Shown here piece after piece: positions 11,875 through 26,489 of a stretch of 64,000 nucleotides of DNA (position 1 is the first letter of the stretch; each line of letters starts with the position of its first letter). Source of the DNA: Panopea generosa (lineage: Eukaryota > Mollusca > Bivalvia > Adapedonta > Hiatellidae); contig CM055901.1 in the NCBI GenBank assembly GCA_029582155.1, forward strand, positions 22,345,186 through 22,409,185. The letters run 5' to 3'. The notes below the pieces were generated by a model that worked only from the letters and a program-made list of their open reading frames with translations, was not told where the DNA came from and searched no databases. The position numbers were made by a program, and so were the translations under genes.

Positions 11875-12180
11875 GCCCTGCTGTAACAGCTGAACCTAAA
11901 CATACATCACGCCATTGTCTAACGATCACAAGATCCATATATATATAACCGAGTTCCGTGCCGAGAAAGGATATAAGATCCATAGCCCGACTTAATAAGT
12001 ATGCATTTATGTATTGAAAAACGTGCAGCTGTTGAGATTTCTGTTGCGTTTGTCCGCATTGATAATATCTGTTGTGCGCACTCGGCAATTTCCGTCCTCG
12101 TTCCGGATGCGATACCATCTTTGTCTTTGTATAGTCAGTAATGTACGTCTGTATGCTATTCGATTGGGATCTAAAGTCAC
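11875..12180. other. Non-coding, nothing firm
   Basis: Overlapping short frames on both strands with no recognisable domain. The minus-strand frame running through here extends into the adjacent SINE and is not a gene. Confidence 0.4.
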
Positions 12181-12182
12181 TT

Positions 12183-12375
12183 TCAACACACAATAGGTTA
12201 TATATGGCATATCCAGTTTTATTGGTTGCGAAGACCACATAATTAAGATTAGTAGAAACACCGTCAAGTAACTGGCAAACAATTTCACATACAGTTTTTT
12301 GGAGCAAGCAGAACTCAAACCTACAACCTTAGCAGTAAGAGGTTAGTGATCTTGAGACGGCGCCATAGACTACCC
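12183..12375 (-). mobile_element. tRNA-Leu-headed SINE, second copy
   Basis: Shares an extended block with 3430-3630: ttatatatggcatatccag near its 3' end, aagtaactgg, tttcacata, and the head region cagtaagaggttagtgatctt and gacggcgcc. It is oriented head-right on the minus strand like the first copy. It ends in a C-rich run at about 12375-12400. No clear target duplication was found. Confidence 0.75.
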
Positions 12376-12479
12376 CCTCCCCCCACCCCCACCCATAAAC
12401 ACACACACACACACTCCTTAAAGCTTTAATATTCAGCTGATAATTGATTACACACTATATAAATATTTGTCTGCGATGA

Positions 12480-12620
12480 CAGCTCAGAACCGCTCTCGAA
12501 TCCGCTTCCTGGGTAGAATCAGTACTGAGTGTTTTATGAGAGCGATGGGGATCGAACCCACAGTCTCTGGCGTGAGCGGCCATTACTCTTTTAATTACAC
12601 TACCATCCCGCTTAGCATAA
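12480..12620 (-). mobile_element. tRNA-derived SINE head (second family)
   Basis: The minus strand reads ggatggtagtgtaattaaa (A-box region), then a B-box gtgggttcgatcccc and the linked body motif ctcagtactgattct. The same body motif lies beside the relic at 10840. The predicted cloverleaf is imperfect, and it sits beside SINE body sequence, so it is not a functional tRNA gene. Confidence 0.5.
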
Positions 12621-12629
12621 CAGTATTAA

Positions 12630-14460
<1,831 letters not shown>

Positions 14461-14462
14461 AT

Positions 14463-14770
14463 CGAAGCGGAAAAAATCCTCTGTTTTGCAAGCGGACTTG
14501 TAAACACAGCTGTAGTCACGTCTGGCTCACCAGCTACAGGCCCGCTCAAAAAGTTGTTATTGATGATCCATCTGCAACGCATCCACAACTTGTTTATGCT
14601 CCTCCTCGAGTTTGTTTATACAGCAACTGTGATTTATTCCGTGCAAATATCCACCATGTAACGGTGAATGCTGAATATAAACATATCGGCCTTGTGGATC
14701 ATGGGGATCACACCAAGCATCTGAGGTGTGTCAATATACGTTTTTATGATGTTTCCGGGTTCCATCATTT
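14463..14770 (+). other. Unidentified open stretch, possible exon relic
   Basis: A plus-strand frame has no stop from about 14463 through the following SINE to 15011. The non-repetitive part (about 100 codons) has ordinary amino-acid composition, including SYRPAQKVVIDDPSATHP and HHVTVNAEYKHIGLVDH. There is no in-frame ATG near its start and I match it to no family. It could be an exon, a decayed transposon fragment or chance. The continuation past 14775 is SINE and not protein. Confidence 0.2.
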
Positions 14771-14774
14771 CTGC

Positions 14775-15052
14775 CGGGTCCGGTTAGATCAGTCGGTAAC
14801 GCGTCTGACCATCAATCCAGGGGTTGTGAGTTCGAATCCCTACCCGACCACAGTCTCCGTGATGATATATATAAATATACATTTAGGACATTGCGCCTCT
14901 CATTCGTTTCTCACTTCTGATTCAACTGGGAAAGTTATCCGTTACTTGCGGAGATGGACCCGTGTGCTCGAGTGCTGGTTAGCGATCCAGGATCCCAAAA
15001 AGATATGTTAGGTTAACTGATCGTCTGTTTGCCCTCGATGCCATAAAATGAT
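14775..15052 (+). mobile_element. tRNA-derived SINE (third family)
   Basis: The head reads gccgggt, then ggttagatcagtcggtaacgc (A box) and gagttcgaatccc (B box), closing with acccgac that pairs back to gccgggt with one mismatch. The anticodon stem is defective, so it is not a functional tRNA. A body of about 190 bp follows, ending in aaaatgatgctaaatatg. I found no clear target duplication. Confidence 0.6.
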
Positions 15053-15100
15053 GCTAAATATGTTTAGTAGTTTTACATAAACGCCATTTTCATCACATCA

Positions 15101-15245
15101 TAGTTATGTTATATTATTGGTCGAAGAATATCCCAGACTCGTAAACATGGCACAGAGTAGAATCGCAGTCATTCCGGAAGTAAATGACAAACTTTCTCAC
15201 ATTAAGTATTTGGACCAACGATGAGAGGGGAACTGAACTTGAGAC
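15101..15245 (-). mobile_element. Decayed third copy of the tRNA-Leu SINE
   Basis: ccggaagtaaatgacaaact, then tttctcacattaagtatttgga, parallels ccgcaagtaactggacattt, then tctcacataaagtttttgga, in the copy at 3401-3640. It is more diverged and lacks a clean head. Confidence 0.45.
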
Positions 15246-15299
15246 AGCACAGAGGGCCCTTCTATACACAATATTACGTGAAACAGCATTTCGAACCAT

Positions 15300-15640
15300 G
15301 ACAGGTGATTGTGAAAATATTTACTAAATACAATAAGCGAAAGAAATTATACCTGCTGTTTCGTTATATTCTTTTATGCGATTTGGTGTTAATAATCTAT
15401 TGCCTTTCGTTACATAGCTATTACCATCATGGACAGTCGTCACGTATATAACGGTGACTGTCAGACATTAGCTGCACGTGAAATTTGTGATTTTCAATTA
15501 TGACATTTACGAAGGCCCGTCCCAGTACTATTCGATTATTGACGTATTTCCCTAGCGCTTAATTATATAAGTTTGTCAATGAAGACACACGTGCAGTTTA
15601 GTAATGCCGTAAATTGCTGATTACGCTTGTATATACGCAA
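15300..15640. other. Non-coding, nothing seen
   Basis: AT-rich spacer before the 125-bp array. Confidence 0.4.
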
Positions 15641-15644
15641 ATAC

Positions 15645-16710
15645 CTTATATTGAGGCCCGATTGAAGTGATTTTATATGTACAGACATGTATATCAACTG
15701 ATAGATCCTGACCACATAACGAGGCCCGAGGGCGGTGATTTGTATTTGTATTACTTGATACACTACTGACAATATATTGAGGCCCGAGGGCGGTGATTTA
15801 TGAGTACGTACATGTATATCAACTGATAGATCCTGACCACATAACGAGGCCCGAGGGCGGTGATTTGTATTTGTATTACTTGATACACTCCTGACAATAT
15901 ATTGAGGACCGAGGGCGCTGATTTATGAGTACGTACATGTATATCAACTGATAGATCCTGACCACATAACGAGGCCCGAGGGCGGTGATTTGTATTTGTA
16001 TTACTTGATACACTCCTGACAATATATTGAGGCCCGAGAGCAGTGATTTATGTGTACGTACATGTATATCAACTGAGAGATTCTGACCACATAACGAGGC
16101 CCGAGGGCGGTGATTTGTATTTGTATTACTTGATACACTACTGACAATATATTGAGGCCCGAGGGCGGTGATTTATGAGTACGTACATGTACATCAACTG
16201 ATAGATCCTGACCACATAACGAGGCCCGAGGGCGGTGATTTGTATTTGTATTACTTGATACACTACTGACAATATATTGAGGCCCGAAGGCGGTGATTTA
16301 TGAGTACGTACATGTATATCAACTGATAGATCCTGACCACATAACGAGGCCCGAGGGCGGTGATTTGTATTTGTATTAATTGATACACTCCCTACAATAT
16401 ATTGAGACTGGAAGGCGGTGATTAATATGTACGAACATGTATATCAACTGATAGATCCTGACCACATAACGAGGCCCGAGGGCAGTGATTTATATTTGTA
16501 TTACTTGATACATTCCTGACAATATATTGAGGCCCGAGGGCGGTGATTTTTATAGGGTTTACTTGATACGTTCCAGATTGTCATTGAAGACCGAGCGCAG
16601 TGAATTGTATGTTTATTACTTGATACGCTCCCGACCATATGCTCAGGCCAGAGAATAGTGATTTAAATGTATAACACTCTTTATGCTCAAGACCACATAT
16701 TGAGACCCCG
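15645..16710. repeat. 125-bp tandem array with a twice-used GC-rich core
   Basis: Equivalent points at 15776, 15901 and 16026 give a 125-bp period. Each unit contains gaggcccgagggcggtgatt twice, once followed by tatgagtacgtacatgta and once by tgtatttgtattacttgata, so the unit is a dimer of unequal halves. About eight units are present. Both ends decay gradually, with the last recognisable core near 16690. Confidence 0.9.
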
Positions 16711-16960
16711 AGTCAATTTGCCCGTGCATCTCATGCCTAACAGTTAGCTTCATCTACAAACCTGTTCATGTATGCTATTTATCATACCCATGTTACAGAT
16801 AATTGGCCGGAGTTTGGCCTATAGGTAAACGGAATAAACTACAGTTAAAGAGAGGGGTGTTGCATATTTCATTACTCCTGGTGAACAAATTCAATGAAAT
16901 AGTCTGTTATTTTCGCCTTGGTTGTATCGACCTGTGCTTCCAGAATAGTTTTTATCACAT
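16711..16960. other. Spacer between two arrays
   Basis: No feature was recognised. Confidence 0.35.
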
Positions 16961-16964
16961 ACTG

Positions 16965-18030
16965 TTGACTATTACAACATCGGTCTGGAGTGTTGCGTGA
17001 TCTCCCTGCTCTTTGACTCAACGTTATTATTTCTGACACGCCGTTTAGAACCATGTGTTCTCGAAAATAAATCACTGCTTAACTGATGACAGAGGGCATG
17101 AGAGTGATCACAATATCGGTTTGATGTGTTGTGAGATCGCCCTTCTCTTCGACACAACATTATTTTTTCTGACTAGCCATTTGGAACCACCTGTTCTCGA
17201 CTTAGCTGATATTAGAGGGCGTGAGAGTGATCACAACATCGGTCTGGTGTGTTGTGTGATTGTCCTGCTCTTAGACACAACGTCATTATTTCTGACTAGC
17301 CGTTTGGATCCATGTGTTCTCGACAATAAACCGCTGCTAAACTGATGTTAGAGGGCATAAGTTAATCACAACGTCGGTCTGGCGTGTTGTGTTATTGCCC
17401 TGCTCTTTGACACAACGTTACTACTTCTAACTCGCCAATGGGATACATATGTATTCGACAATAAACCGCTGGTTAACTGATGTTAGAGACGATGAGATTG
17501 ATCACAACATCGGTCTGGTGTGTTGTGTGATTGTCCTGCTCTTTGACACAACGTCATTATTTCTGACTAGCCGTTTGGATCCATGTGTTCTCGACAATAA
17601 ACCGATGCTAAACTGATGTTAGAGGGCATGAGTTGATCACAACGTCGGTCTGGCGTGTTGTGTTATTGCCCTGCTCTTTGACACAACGTTACTACTTCTA
17701 ACTCGCCAATGGGATACATATGTACTCGACAATAAACCGCTGGTTAACTGATGTTAGAGACAATGAGATTGATCACAACATCGGTCTGGTGTGTTGTGTG
17801 ATTGTCCTGCTCTTTGACACAACGTTATTATTTCTGACTAGCCGTTTGGATCCATGTGTTCTCGTCAATAAACCGCTGTTTAACTGATGTTAGACGGCAT
17901 GAGATTGATCACAACATCGGTCTGGCGTGTTGTGTGATCGCCCTTGTCTTTGACACAATGTTTTTTTTTATATCTGAATAGCCATTTGGAACAATGTGTT
18001 TTCGACAATAAACCGCTGGTTAACTGTTAG
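16965..18030. repeat. 135-bp tandem array with 271-bp dimeric higher-order unit
   Basis: The phrase gccgtttggatccatgtgtt recurs at about 17300, 17571 and 17842, giving 271-bp steps. Between these copies lies a diverged half-unit with cgccaatgggatacatatgt. The monomer is therefore about 135 bp, arranged as an A-B dimer in the middle of the array. The 5' copies at 16965-17300 are older and do not follow the dimer pattern. About eight monomers are present. Confidence 0.9.
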
Positions 18031-18358
18031 TTGGCGTGCTTGTAACGTTTATGTTTCATTACTGCACACGAACAGTTTGTTTTACAGTTTATCTATTTGG
18101 TAATATAGGCTCTCTGCTCCAAATGCAAAGAAGGAAAACCCCATTTTACAATAGAGTGACAAATATACAAATGATGAATGCAGTTGTAGAAGTAAAATGG
18201 ATATTATTTAAGTAAATATAGAATATTAACTTCTAAATATAGAGTTAAATAATGCTCAACGTAGAGTAAAGACATAAAGTATTTATAATGTATGCTTTTG
18301 ATGAAGATTCAACATCATCATGCCAATTTTGTGAATAACAATCAATTAAGCGTTGCTT
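18031..18358. other. Spacer before the 63-bp satellite
   Basis: AT-rich sequence with no feature. Reading frames that enter here are run-offs from the satellite. Confidence 0.4.
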
Positions 18359-21300
18359 ATAAATATTAATAAACCCTACATCATTCCCAACGTCATGGGA
18401 GATCCACACGTACCAAAAGCCATATATATTAATAAACCCTACATCATTCCCAACGTCATGGGAGATCCACACGTTCCCAAAGCCATAAATATTAATAAAC
18501 CCTACATCATTCCCAACGTCATGGGATATCCACACGTACCAAAAGCCATAAATATTAATAAACGCTACACCATTCCCAACGTCATGGGAGATCCACACGT
18601 ACCCAAAGCCGTAAATATTAATAAACGCTACATCATTCCCAACGTCATGGGAGATCCACACGTACCAAAAGCCATAAATATTAATAAACCCTACATCATT
18701 CCCAACGTCATGGGAGATCAACACGTACCCAAAGCCGTAAATATTAATAAACCCTACATCATTCCCGACGTCACGGGGGATCAACACGTACCCAAAGCCG
18801 TAAATATTAATAAACCCTACATCATTCCCAACTTCATGGGAGATCACTACGTACCCAAAGCCGTAAATATTAATAAACGCTACATCATTCCCAACGTCAT
18901 GGGAGATCCACACGTACCCAAAGCCGTAAATATTAATAAACCCTACATCATTCCCAACTTCATGGGAGATCCACACGTACCCAAAGCCGTAAATATTAAT
19001 AAACCCTACATCATTCCCAACGTCATGGGGGATCAACACGTACCCAAAGCCGTAAATATTAATAAACCCTACATCATTCCCAACTTCATGGGAGATCACT
19101 ACGTACCCAAAGCCGTAAATATTAATAAACCCTACATCATTCCCAACTTCATGGGAGATCACTACGTACCCAAAGCCGTAAATATTAATAAACCCTACAT
19201 CATTCCCAACGTCACGGGGGATCAACACGTACCCAAAGCCGTAAATATTAATAAACCCTACATCATTCCCAACTTCATGGGAGATCACTACGTACCCAAA
19301 GCCGTAAATATTAATAAACGCTACATCATTCCCAACGTCATGGGAGATCCACACGTACCCAAAGCCGTAAATATTAATAAACCCTACATCATTCCCAACT
19401 TCATGGGAGATCCACACGTACCAAAAGCCATAAATATTAATAAACCCTACATCATTCCCAACGTCATGGGAGATCAACACGTACCCAAAGCCGTAAATAT
19501 TAATAAACCCTACATCATTCCCAACGTCACGGGGGATCAACACGTACCCAAAGCCGTAAATATTAATAAACCCTACATCATTCCCAACTTCATGGGAGAT
19601 CACTACGTACCCAAAGCCGTAAATATTAATAAACGCTACATCATTCCCAACGTCATGGGAGATCCACACGTACACAAAGCCGTAAATATTAATAAACGCT
19701 ACATCATTCCCAACGTCATGGGAGATCCACACGTACCCAAAGCCGTAAATATTAATAAACCCTACATCATTCCCAACTTCATGGGAGATCACTACGTACC
19801 CAAAGCCGTAAATATTAATAAACGCTACATCATTCCCAACGTCATGGGAGATCCACACGTACCCAAAGCCGTAAATATTAATAAACGCTACATCATTCCC
19901 AACGTCATGGGAGATCCACACGTACCCAAAGCCGTAAATATTAATAAACCCTACATCATTCCCAACTTCATGGGAGATCACTACGTACCCAAAGCCGTAA
20001 ATATTAATAAACCCTACACCATTCCCAACTTCATGGGAGATCCACACGTACCCAAAGCCGTAAATATTAATAAACGCTACATCATTCCCAACGTCACGGG
20101 GGATCCACACGTACCCAAAGCCGTAAATATTAATAAACCCTACATCATTCCCAACGTCACGGGAGATCCACACGTACCCAAAGCCGTAAATATTAATAAA
20201 CCCTACATCATTCCCAACGTCACGGGAGATCCACAGGTACCCAAAGCTGTAAATATTAATAAACCCTACATCATTCCCAACGTCACGGAAGATCCACACG
20301 TACCCAAAGCCGTAAATATTAATAAACCCTACAAAATTCCCAACGTCACGGGTGATCCACACGTACCCAAAGCCGTAAATATTAATAAACCCTACATCAT
20401 TCCCAACGTCACGGGAGATCCACACGTACCCAAAGCCGTAAATATTAATAAACGCTACATCATTCCCAACGTCATGGGAGATCCACACGTACCCAAAGCC
20501 GTAAATATTAATAAACCCTACATCATTCCCAACGTCATGGGAGATCCACACGTACCCAAACTACATCATTCTCAACGTCATGGGAGATCCACACGTACCT
20601 AAAGCCGTAAATATTAATAAACCCTACATCATTCCCAACGTCATTGGAGATCCACACGTACCCAAAGCCGTAAATATTAATAAACCCTACATCATTCCAA
20701 ACGTCACGGGAGATCCACACGTACCCAAAGCCGTAAATATTAATAAACGCTACATCATTCCCAACGTCACGGGGGATCCACACGTACCCAAAGCCGTAAA
20801 TATTAATAAACTCTACATCATTCCCAACGTCATGGGAGATCCACACGTACCCAAAGCCGTAAATATTAATAAACCCTACATCATTCCCAACGTCATGGGA
20901 GATCCACACGTACCCAAAGCCGTAAATATTAATAAACCCTACATCATTCCCAACGTCATGGGAGATCCACACGTACCCAAACTACATCATTCTCAACGTC
21001 ATGGGAGATCCACACGTACCTAAAGCCGTAAATATTAATAAACCCTACATCATTCCCAACGTCATTGGAGATCCACACGTACCCAAAGCCGTAAATATTA
21101 ATAAACCCTACATCATTCCCAACGTCACGGGAGATCCACACGTACCCAAAGCCGTAAATATTAATAAACCCTACATCATTCCCAACGTCACGGGGGATCC
21201 ACACGTACCCAAAGCCGTAAATATTAATAAACCCTACATCATTCCCAACGTCATGGGAGATCACTACGTACCCAAAGCCGTAAATATTAATAAACCCTAC

Positions 21301-24300
21301 ATCATTCCCAACGTCATGGGAGATCCACACGTACCCAAAGCCGTAAATATTAATAAACCCTACATCATTCCCAACGTCATGGGAGATCCACACGTACCCA
21401 AAGCCGTAAATATTAATAAACCCTACATCATTCCCAACGTCATGGGAGATCCACACGTACCCAAACTACATCATTCTCAACGTCATGGGAGATCCATACG
21501 TACCTAAAGCCGTAAATATTAATAAACCCTACATCATTCCCAACGTCATTGGAGATCCACACGTACCCAAAGCCGTAAATATTAATAAACCCTACATCAT
21601 TCCCAACGTCACGGGGGATCCACACGTACCCAAAGCCGTAAATATTAATAAACCCTACATCATTCCCAACGTCATGGGAGATCACTACGTACCCAAAAGC
21701 CGTAAATATTAATAAACTCTACATCATTCCCAACGTCATGGGAGATCCACACGTACCCAAAGCCGTAAATATTAATAAACCCTACATCATTCCCAACGTC
21801 ATGGGAGATCAACACGTACCCAAAGCCGTAAATATTAATAAACCCTACATCATTCCCAACGTCACGGGAGATCCACACGTACCGAAAGCCGTAAATATTA
21901 ATAAACCCTACATCATTCCCAACGTCATTGGAGATCCACACGTACCCAAAGCCGTAAATATTAATAAACCCTACATCATTCCCAACGTCACGGGAGATCC
22001 ACACGTACCCAAAGCCGTAAATATTAATAAACCCTACATCATTCCCAACGTCATGGGAGATCACTACGTACCCAAAGCCGTAAATATTAATAAACTCTAC
22101 ATCATTCCCAACGTCATGGGAGATCCACACGTACCCAAAGCCGTAAATATTTATAAACCCTACATCATTCCCAACGTCATGGGAGATCCACACGTACCCA
22201 AAGCCGTAAATATTAATAAACCCTACATCATTCCCAACGTCATGGGAGATCCACACGTACCCAAACTACATCATTCTCAACGTCATGGGAGATCCACACG
22301 TACCTAAAGCCGTAAATATTAATAAACCCTACATCATTCCCAACGTCATTGGAGATCCACACGTACCCAAAGCCGTAAATATTAATAAACCCTACATCAT
22401 TCCCAACGTCACGGGGGATCCACACGTACCCAAAGCCGTAAATATTAATAAACCCTACATCATTCCCAACGTCATGGGAGATCACTACGTACCCAAAGCC
22501 GTAAATATTAATAAACTCTACATCATTCCCAACGTCATGGGAGATCCACACGTACCCAAAGCCGTAAATATTAATAAACCCTACATCATTCCCAACGTCA
22601 TGGGAGATCCACACGTACCCAAAGCCGTAAATATTAATAAACCCTACATCATTCCCAACGTCACGGGAGATCCACACGTACCCAAAGCCGTAAATATTAA
22701 TAAACCCTACATCATTCCCAACGTCACGGGGGATCCACACGTACCCAAAGCCGTAAATATTAATAAACCCTACATCATTCCCAACGTCATGGGAGATCCA
22801 CACGTACCCAAAGCCGTAAATATTAATAAACCCTACATCATTCCCAACGTCACGGGAGATCCACACGTACCCAAAGCCGTAAATATTAATAAACTCTGCA
22901 TCATTCCCAACGTCACGGGAGATCCACACGTACCCAAAGCCGTAAATATTAATAAACCCTACAAAATTCCCAACGTCATGGGAGTTCCACACGTACCCAA
23001 AGGCGTAAATATTAATAAACCCTACATCATTCCCAACGTCACGGGAGATCCACACGTACCCAAAGCCGTAAATATTAATAAACGCTACATCATTCCCAAC
23101 GTCATGGGAGATCCACACGTACCCAATGCCGTAAATATTAATAAACGCTACATCATTCCCAACGTCATGGGAGATCCACACGTACCCAAAGCCGTAAATA
23201 TTAATAAACGCTACATCATTCCCAGCGTCACGGGAGATCCACACGTACCCAAAGCCGTAAATATTAATAAACCCTACATCATTCCCAACGTCATGGGAGA
23301 TCCACACGTACCCAAAGCCGTAAATATTAATAAACGCTACATCATTCCCAGCGTCACGGGAGATCCACACGTACCCAAAGCCGTAAATATTTATAAACCC
23401 TACATCATTCCCAACGTCACGGGGGATCCACACGTACCCAAAGCCGTAAATATTAATAAACCCTACATCATTCCCAACGTCATGGGAGATCACTACGTAC
23501 CCAAAGCCGTAAATATTAATAAACGCTACATCATTCCCAGCGTCATGGGAGATCACTACGTACCCAAAGCCGTAAATATTAATAAACGCTACATCATTCC
23601 CAACGTCATGGGATATCCACACGTACCCAAAGCCATAAATATTAATAAACGCTACATCATTCCCAACGTCATGAGAGATCCACACGTACCCAAAGCCGTA
23701 AATATTAATAAACCCTACATCATTCCCAACGTCATGGGAGATCACTACGTACCCAAAGCCGTAAATATTAATAAACGCTACATCATTCCCAACTTCATGG
23801 GAGATCACTACGTACCCAAAGCCGTAAATATTAATAAACGCTACATCATTCCCAACGTCATGGGAGATCACTACGTACCCAAAGCCGTAAATATTAATAA
23901 ACGCTACATCATTCCCAACTTCATGGGAGATCACTACGTACCCAAAGCCGTAAATATTAATAAACGCTACATCATTCCCAACGTCATGGGAGATCCACAC
24001 GTACCCAAAGCCATAAATATTAATAAACGCTACATCATTCCCAACGTCATGGGAGATCCACACGTACCCAAAGCCGTAAATATTAATAAACCCTACATCA
24101 TTCCCAACGTCATGGGAGATCACTACGTACCCAAAGCCGTAAATATTAATAAACGCTACATCATTCCCAACTTCATGGGAGATCACTACGTACCCAAAGC
24201 CGTAAATATTAATAAACGCTACATCATTCCCAACGTCATGGGAGATCACTACGTACCCAAAGCCGTAAATATTAATAAACGCTACATCATTCCCAACTTC

Positions 24301-26147
24301 ATGGGAGATCACTACGTACACAAAGCCGTAAATATTAATAAACGCTACATCATTCCCAACGTCATGGGAGATCACTACGTACCCAAAGCCGTAAATATTA
24401 ATAAACGCTACATCATTCCCAACTTCATGGGAGATCACTACGTACCCAAAGCCGTAAATATTAATAAACGCTACATCATTCCCAACGTCATGGGAGATCA
24501 CTACGTACCCAAAGCCGTAAATATTAATAAACGCTACATCATTCCCAACTTCATGGAGATCACTACGTACCCAAAGCCGTAAATATTAATAAACGCTACA
24601 TCATTCCCAACTTCATGGGAGATCACTACGTACCCAAAGCCGTAAATATTAATAAACGCTACATCATTCCCAACGTCATGGGAGATCACTACGTACCCAA
24701 AGCCGTAAATATTAATAAACGCTACATCATTCCCAACTTCATGGGAGATCACTACGTACCCAAAGCCGTAAATATTAATAAACGCTACATCATTCCCAAC
24801 TTCATGGGAGATCACTACGTACCCAAAGCCGTAAATATTAATAAACCCTACATCATTCCCAACGTCATGGGAGATCACTACGTACCCAAAGCCGTAAATA
24901 TTAATAAACGCTACATCATTCCCAACTTCATGGGAGATCACTACGTACCCAAAGCCGTAAATATTAATAAACGCTACATCATTCCCAACGTCATGGGAGA
25001 TCACTACGTACCCAAAGCCGTAAATATTAATAAACGCTACATCATTCCCAACTTCATGGGAGATCACTACGTACCCAAAGCCGTAAATATTAATAAACGC
25101 TACATCATTCCCAACTTCATGGGAGATCACTACGTACCCAAAGCCGTAAATATTAATAAACGCTACATCATTCCCAACGTCATGGGAGATCACTACGTAC
25201 CCAAAGCCGTAAATATTAATAAACGCTACATCATTCCCAACTTCATGGGAGATCACTACGTACCCAAAGCCGTAAATATTAATAAACGCTACATCATTCC
25301 CAACGTCATGGGAGATCCACACGTACCCAAAGCCGTAAATATTAATAAACGCTACATCATTCCCAACGTCATGGGAGATCACTACGTACCCAAAGCCGTA
25401 AATATTAATAAACGCTACATCATTCCCAACGTCATGGGAGATCACTACGTACCCAAAGCCGTAAATATTAATAAACGCTACATCATTCCCAACGTCATGG
25501 GAGATCACTACGTACCCAAAGCCGTAAATATTAATAAACGCTACATCATTCCCAACGTCATGGGAGATCACTACGTACCCAAAGCCGTAAATATTAATAA
25601 ACGCTACATCATTCCCAACGTCATGGGAGATCACTACGTACCCAAAGCCGTAAATATTAATAAACGCTACATCATTCCCAACTTCATGGGAGATCACTAC
25701 GTACCCAAAGCCGTAAATATTAATAAACGCTACATCATTCCCAACGTCATGGGAGATCACTACGTACCCAAAGCCGTAAATATTAATAAACGCTACATCA
25801 TTCCCAACGTCATGGGAGATCACTACGTACCCAAAGCCGTAAATATTAATAAACGCTACATCATTCCCAACGTCATGGGAGATCACTACGTACCCAAAGC
25901 CGTAAATATTAATAAACGCTACATCATTCCCAACTTCATGGGAGATCACTACGTACCCAAAGCCGTAAATATTAATAAACGCTACATCATTCCCAACGTC
26001 ATGGGAGATCACTACGTACCCAAAGCCGTAAATATTAATAAACCCTACATCATTCCCAACTTCATGGGAGATCACTACGTACCCAAAGCCGTAAATATTA
26101 ATAAACGCTACATCATTCCCAACGTCGTGGGGGATCCACATGTACCC
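18359..26147. repeat. 63-bp satellite, about 124 monomers, open on both strands
   Basis: The consensus monomer runs from gtaaatattaataaacccta through catcattcccaacgtcatgg to gagatccacacgtacccaaa and gcc, 63 bp in all. With no stops in one frame of each strand, it yields frames of 500-770 codons in both directions (plus repeat KAVNINKPYIIPNVMGDPHVP, minus repeat with FINIYGFGYVWISHDVGNDV). Variants are nearly all amino-acid changing in both frames (ccc/cgc, gtc/ttc, atg/acg, cca/caa, ccacac/cactac), which argues against selection on protein. Four monomers near 20562, 20983, 21466 and 22267 lack the same 20 bp and break the frame. I therefore call it a non-coding satellite and not a protein gene. 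Confidence 0.95.
20557..22310. repeat. Higher-order blocks within the 63-bp satellite
   Basis: A truncated 43-bp monomer (cacgtacccaaactacatca, with 20 bp missing) recurs four times. Spacings are 421, 484 and 800 bp, equal to 43 plus 6, 7 and 12 full monomers, with one extra base in the last block near 21696. The monomer after each truncation carries the same private variants (tctcaacgtcatggg, cgtacctaaagcc), so the blocks spread as units by unequal exchange. The 3' half of the satellite (from about 23700) instead alternates gtc and ttc monomers in 126-bp pairs. Confidence 0.85.
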
Positions 26148-26359
26148 GGGTCTGTTATCTACGTTTCTTAGTTTCAGTCTGTGCTTATAAGGGTTACCTT
26201 TATCAGATGTGGAGAATACCATGTTAGTGCCTGGCAGTCTCAAATTGATCAGGCGAGACAGAGAAAAAATGATCACGTCATTATTTTACGTGCTTTATTT
26301 TCATTTAAAAGTAATCACTGGTTTATTCCCGAAAAGAAACACATGTTTTTAGATCTGGT

Positions 26360-26487
26360 GTAAGTGCACCTGAATATAGTTCCGATAAGTGCACCTGAAT
26401 ATAGTTCCGATAAGTGCACCTGAAAATAGATCCGATAAGTGCACCTGAAGATAGTTCTCGATAAGTGCACCAGAAAACAGTTCCTAA
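26360..26487. repeat. 25-bp tandem repeat, about 5 copies
   Basis: The unit gataagtgcacctgaatata plus gttcc is repeated five times with few differences. It lies shortly after the 63-bp satellite, but the two units show no similarity. Confidence 0.85.
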
Positions 26488-26489
26488 GT

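Noticed and set aside
14775-14850. A functional tRNA gene
   Set aside because: A and B boxes are present, but the anticodon stem does not pair properly and the head runs into SINE body sequence.
18245-26276. Long repeat proteins on both strands of the 63-bp satellite
   Set aside because: Frames are open on both strands, variation is not biased to silent positions, and a recurrent 20-bp deletion breaks the frame several times. No introns, start context or flanking exons are evident.
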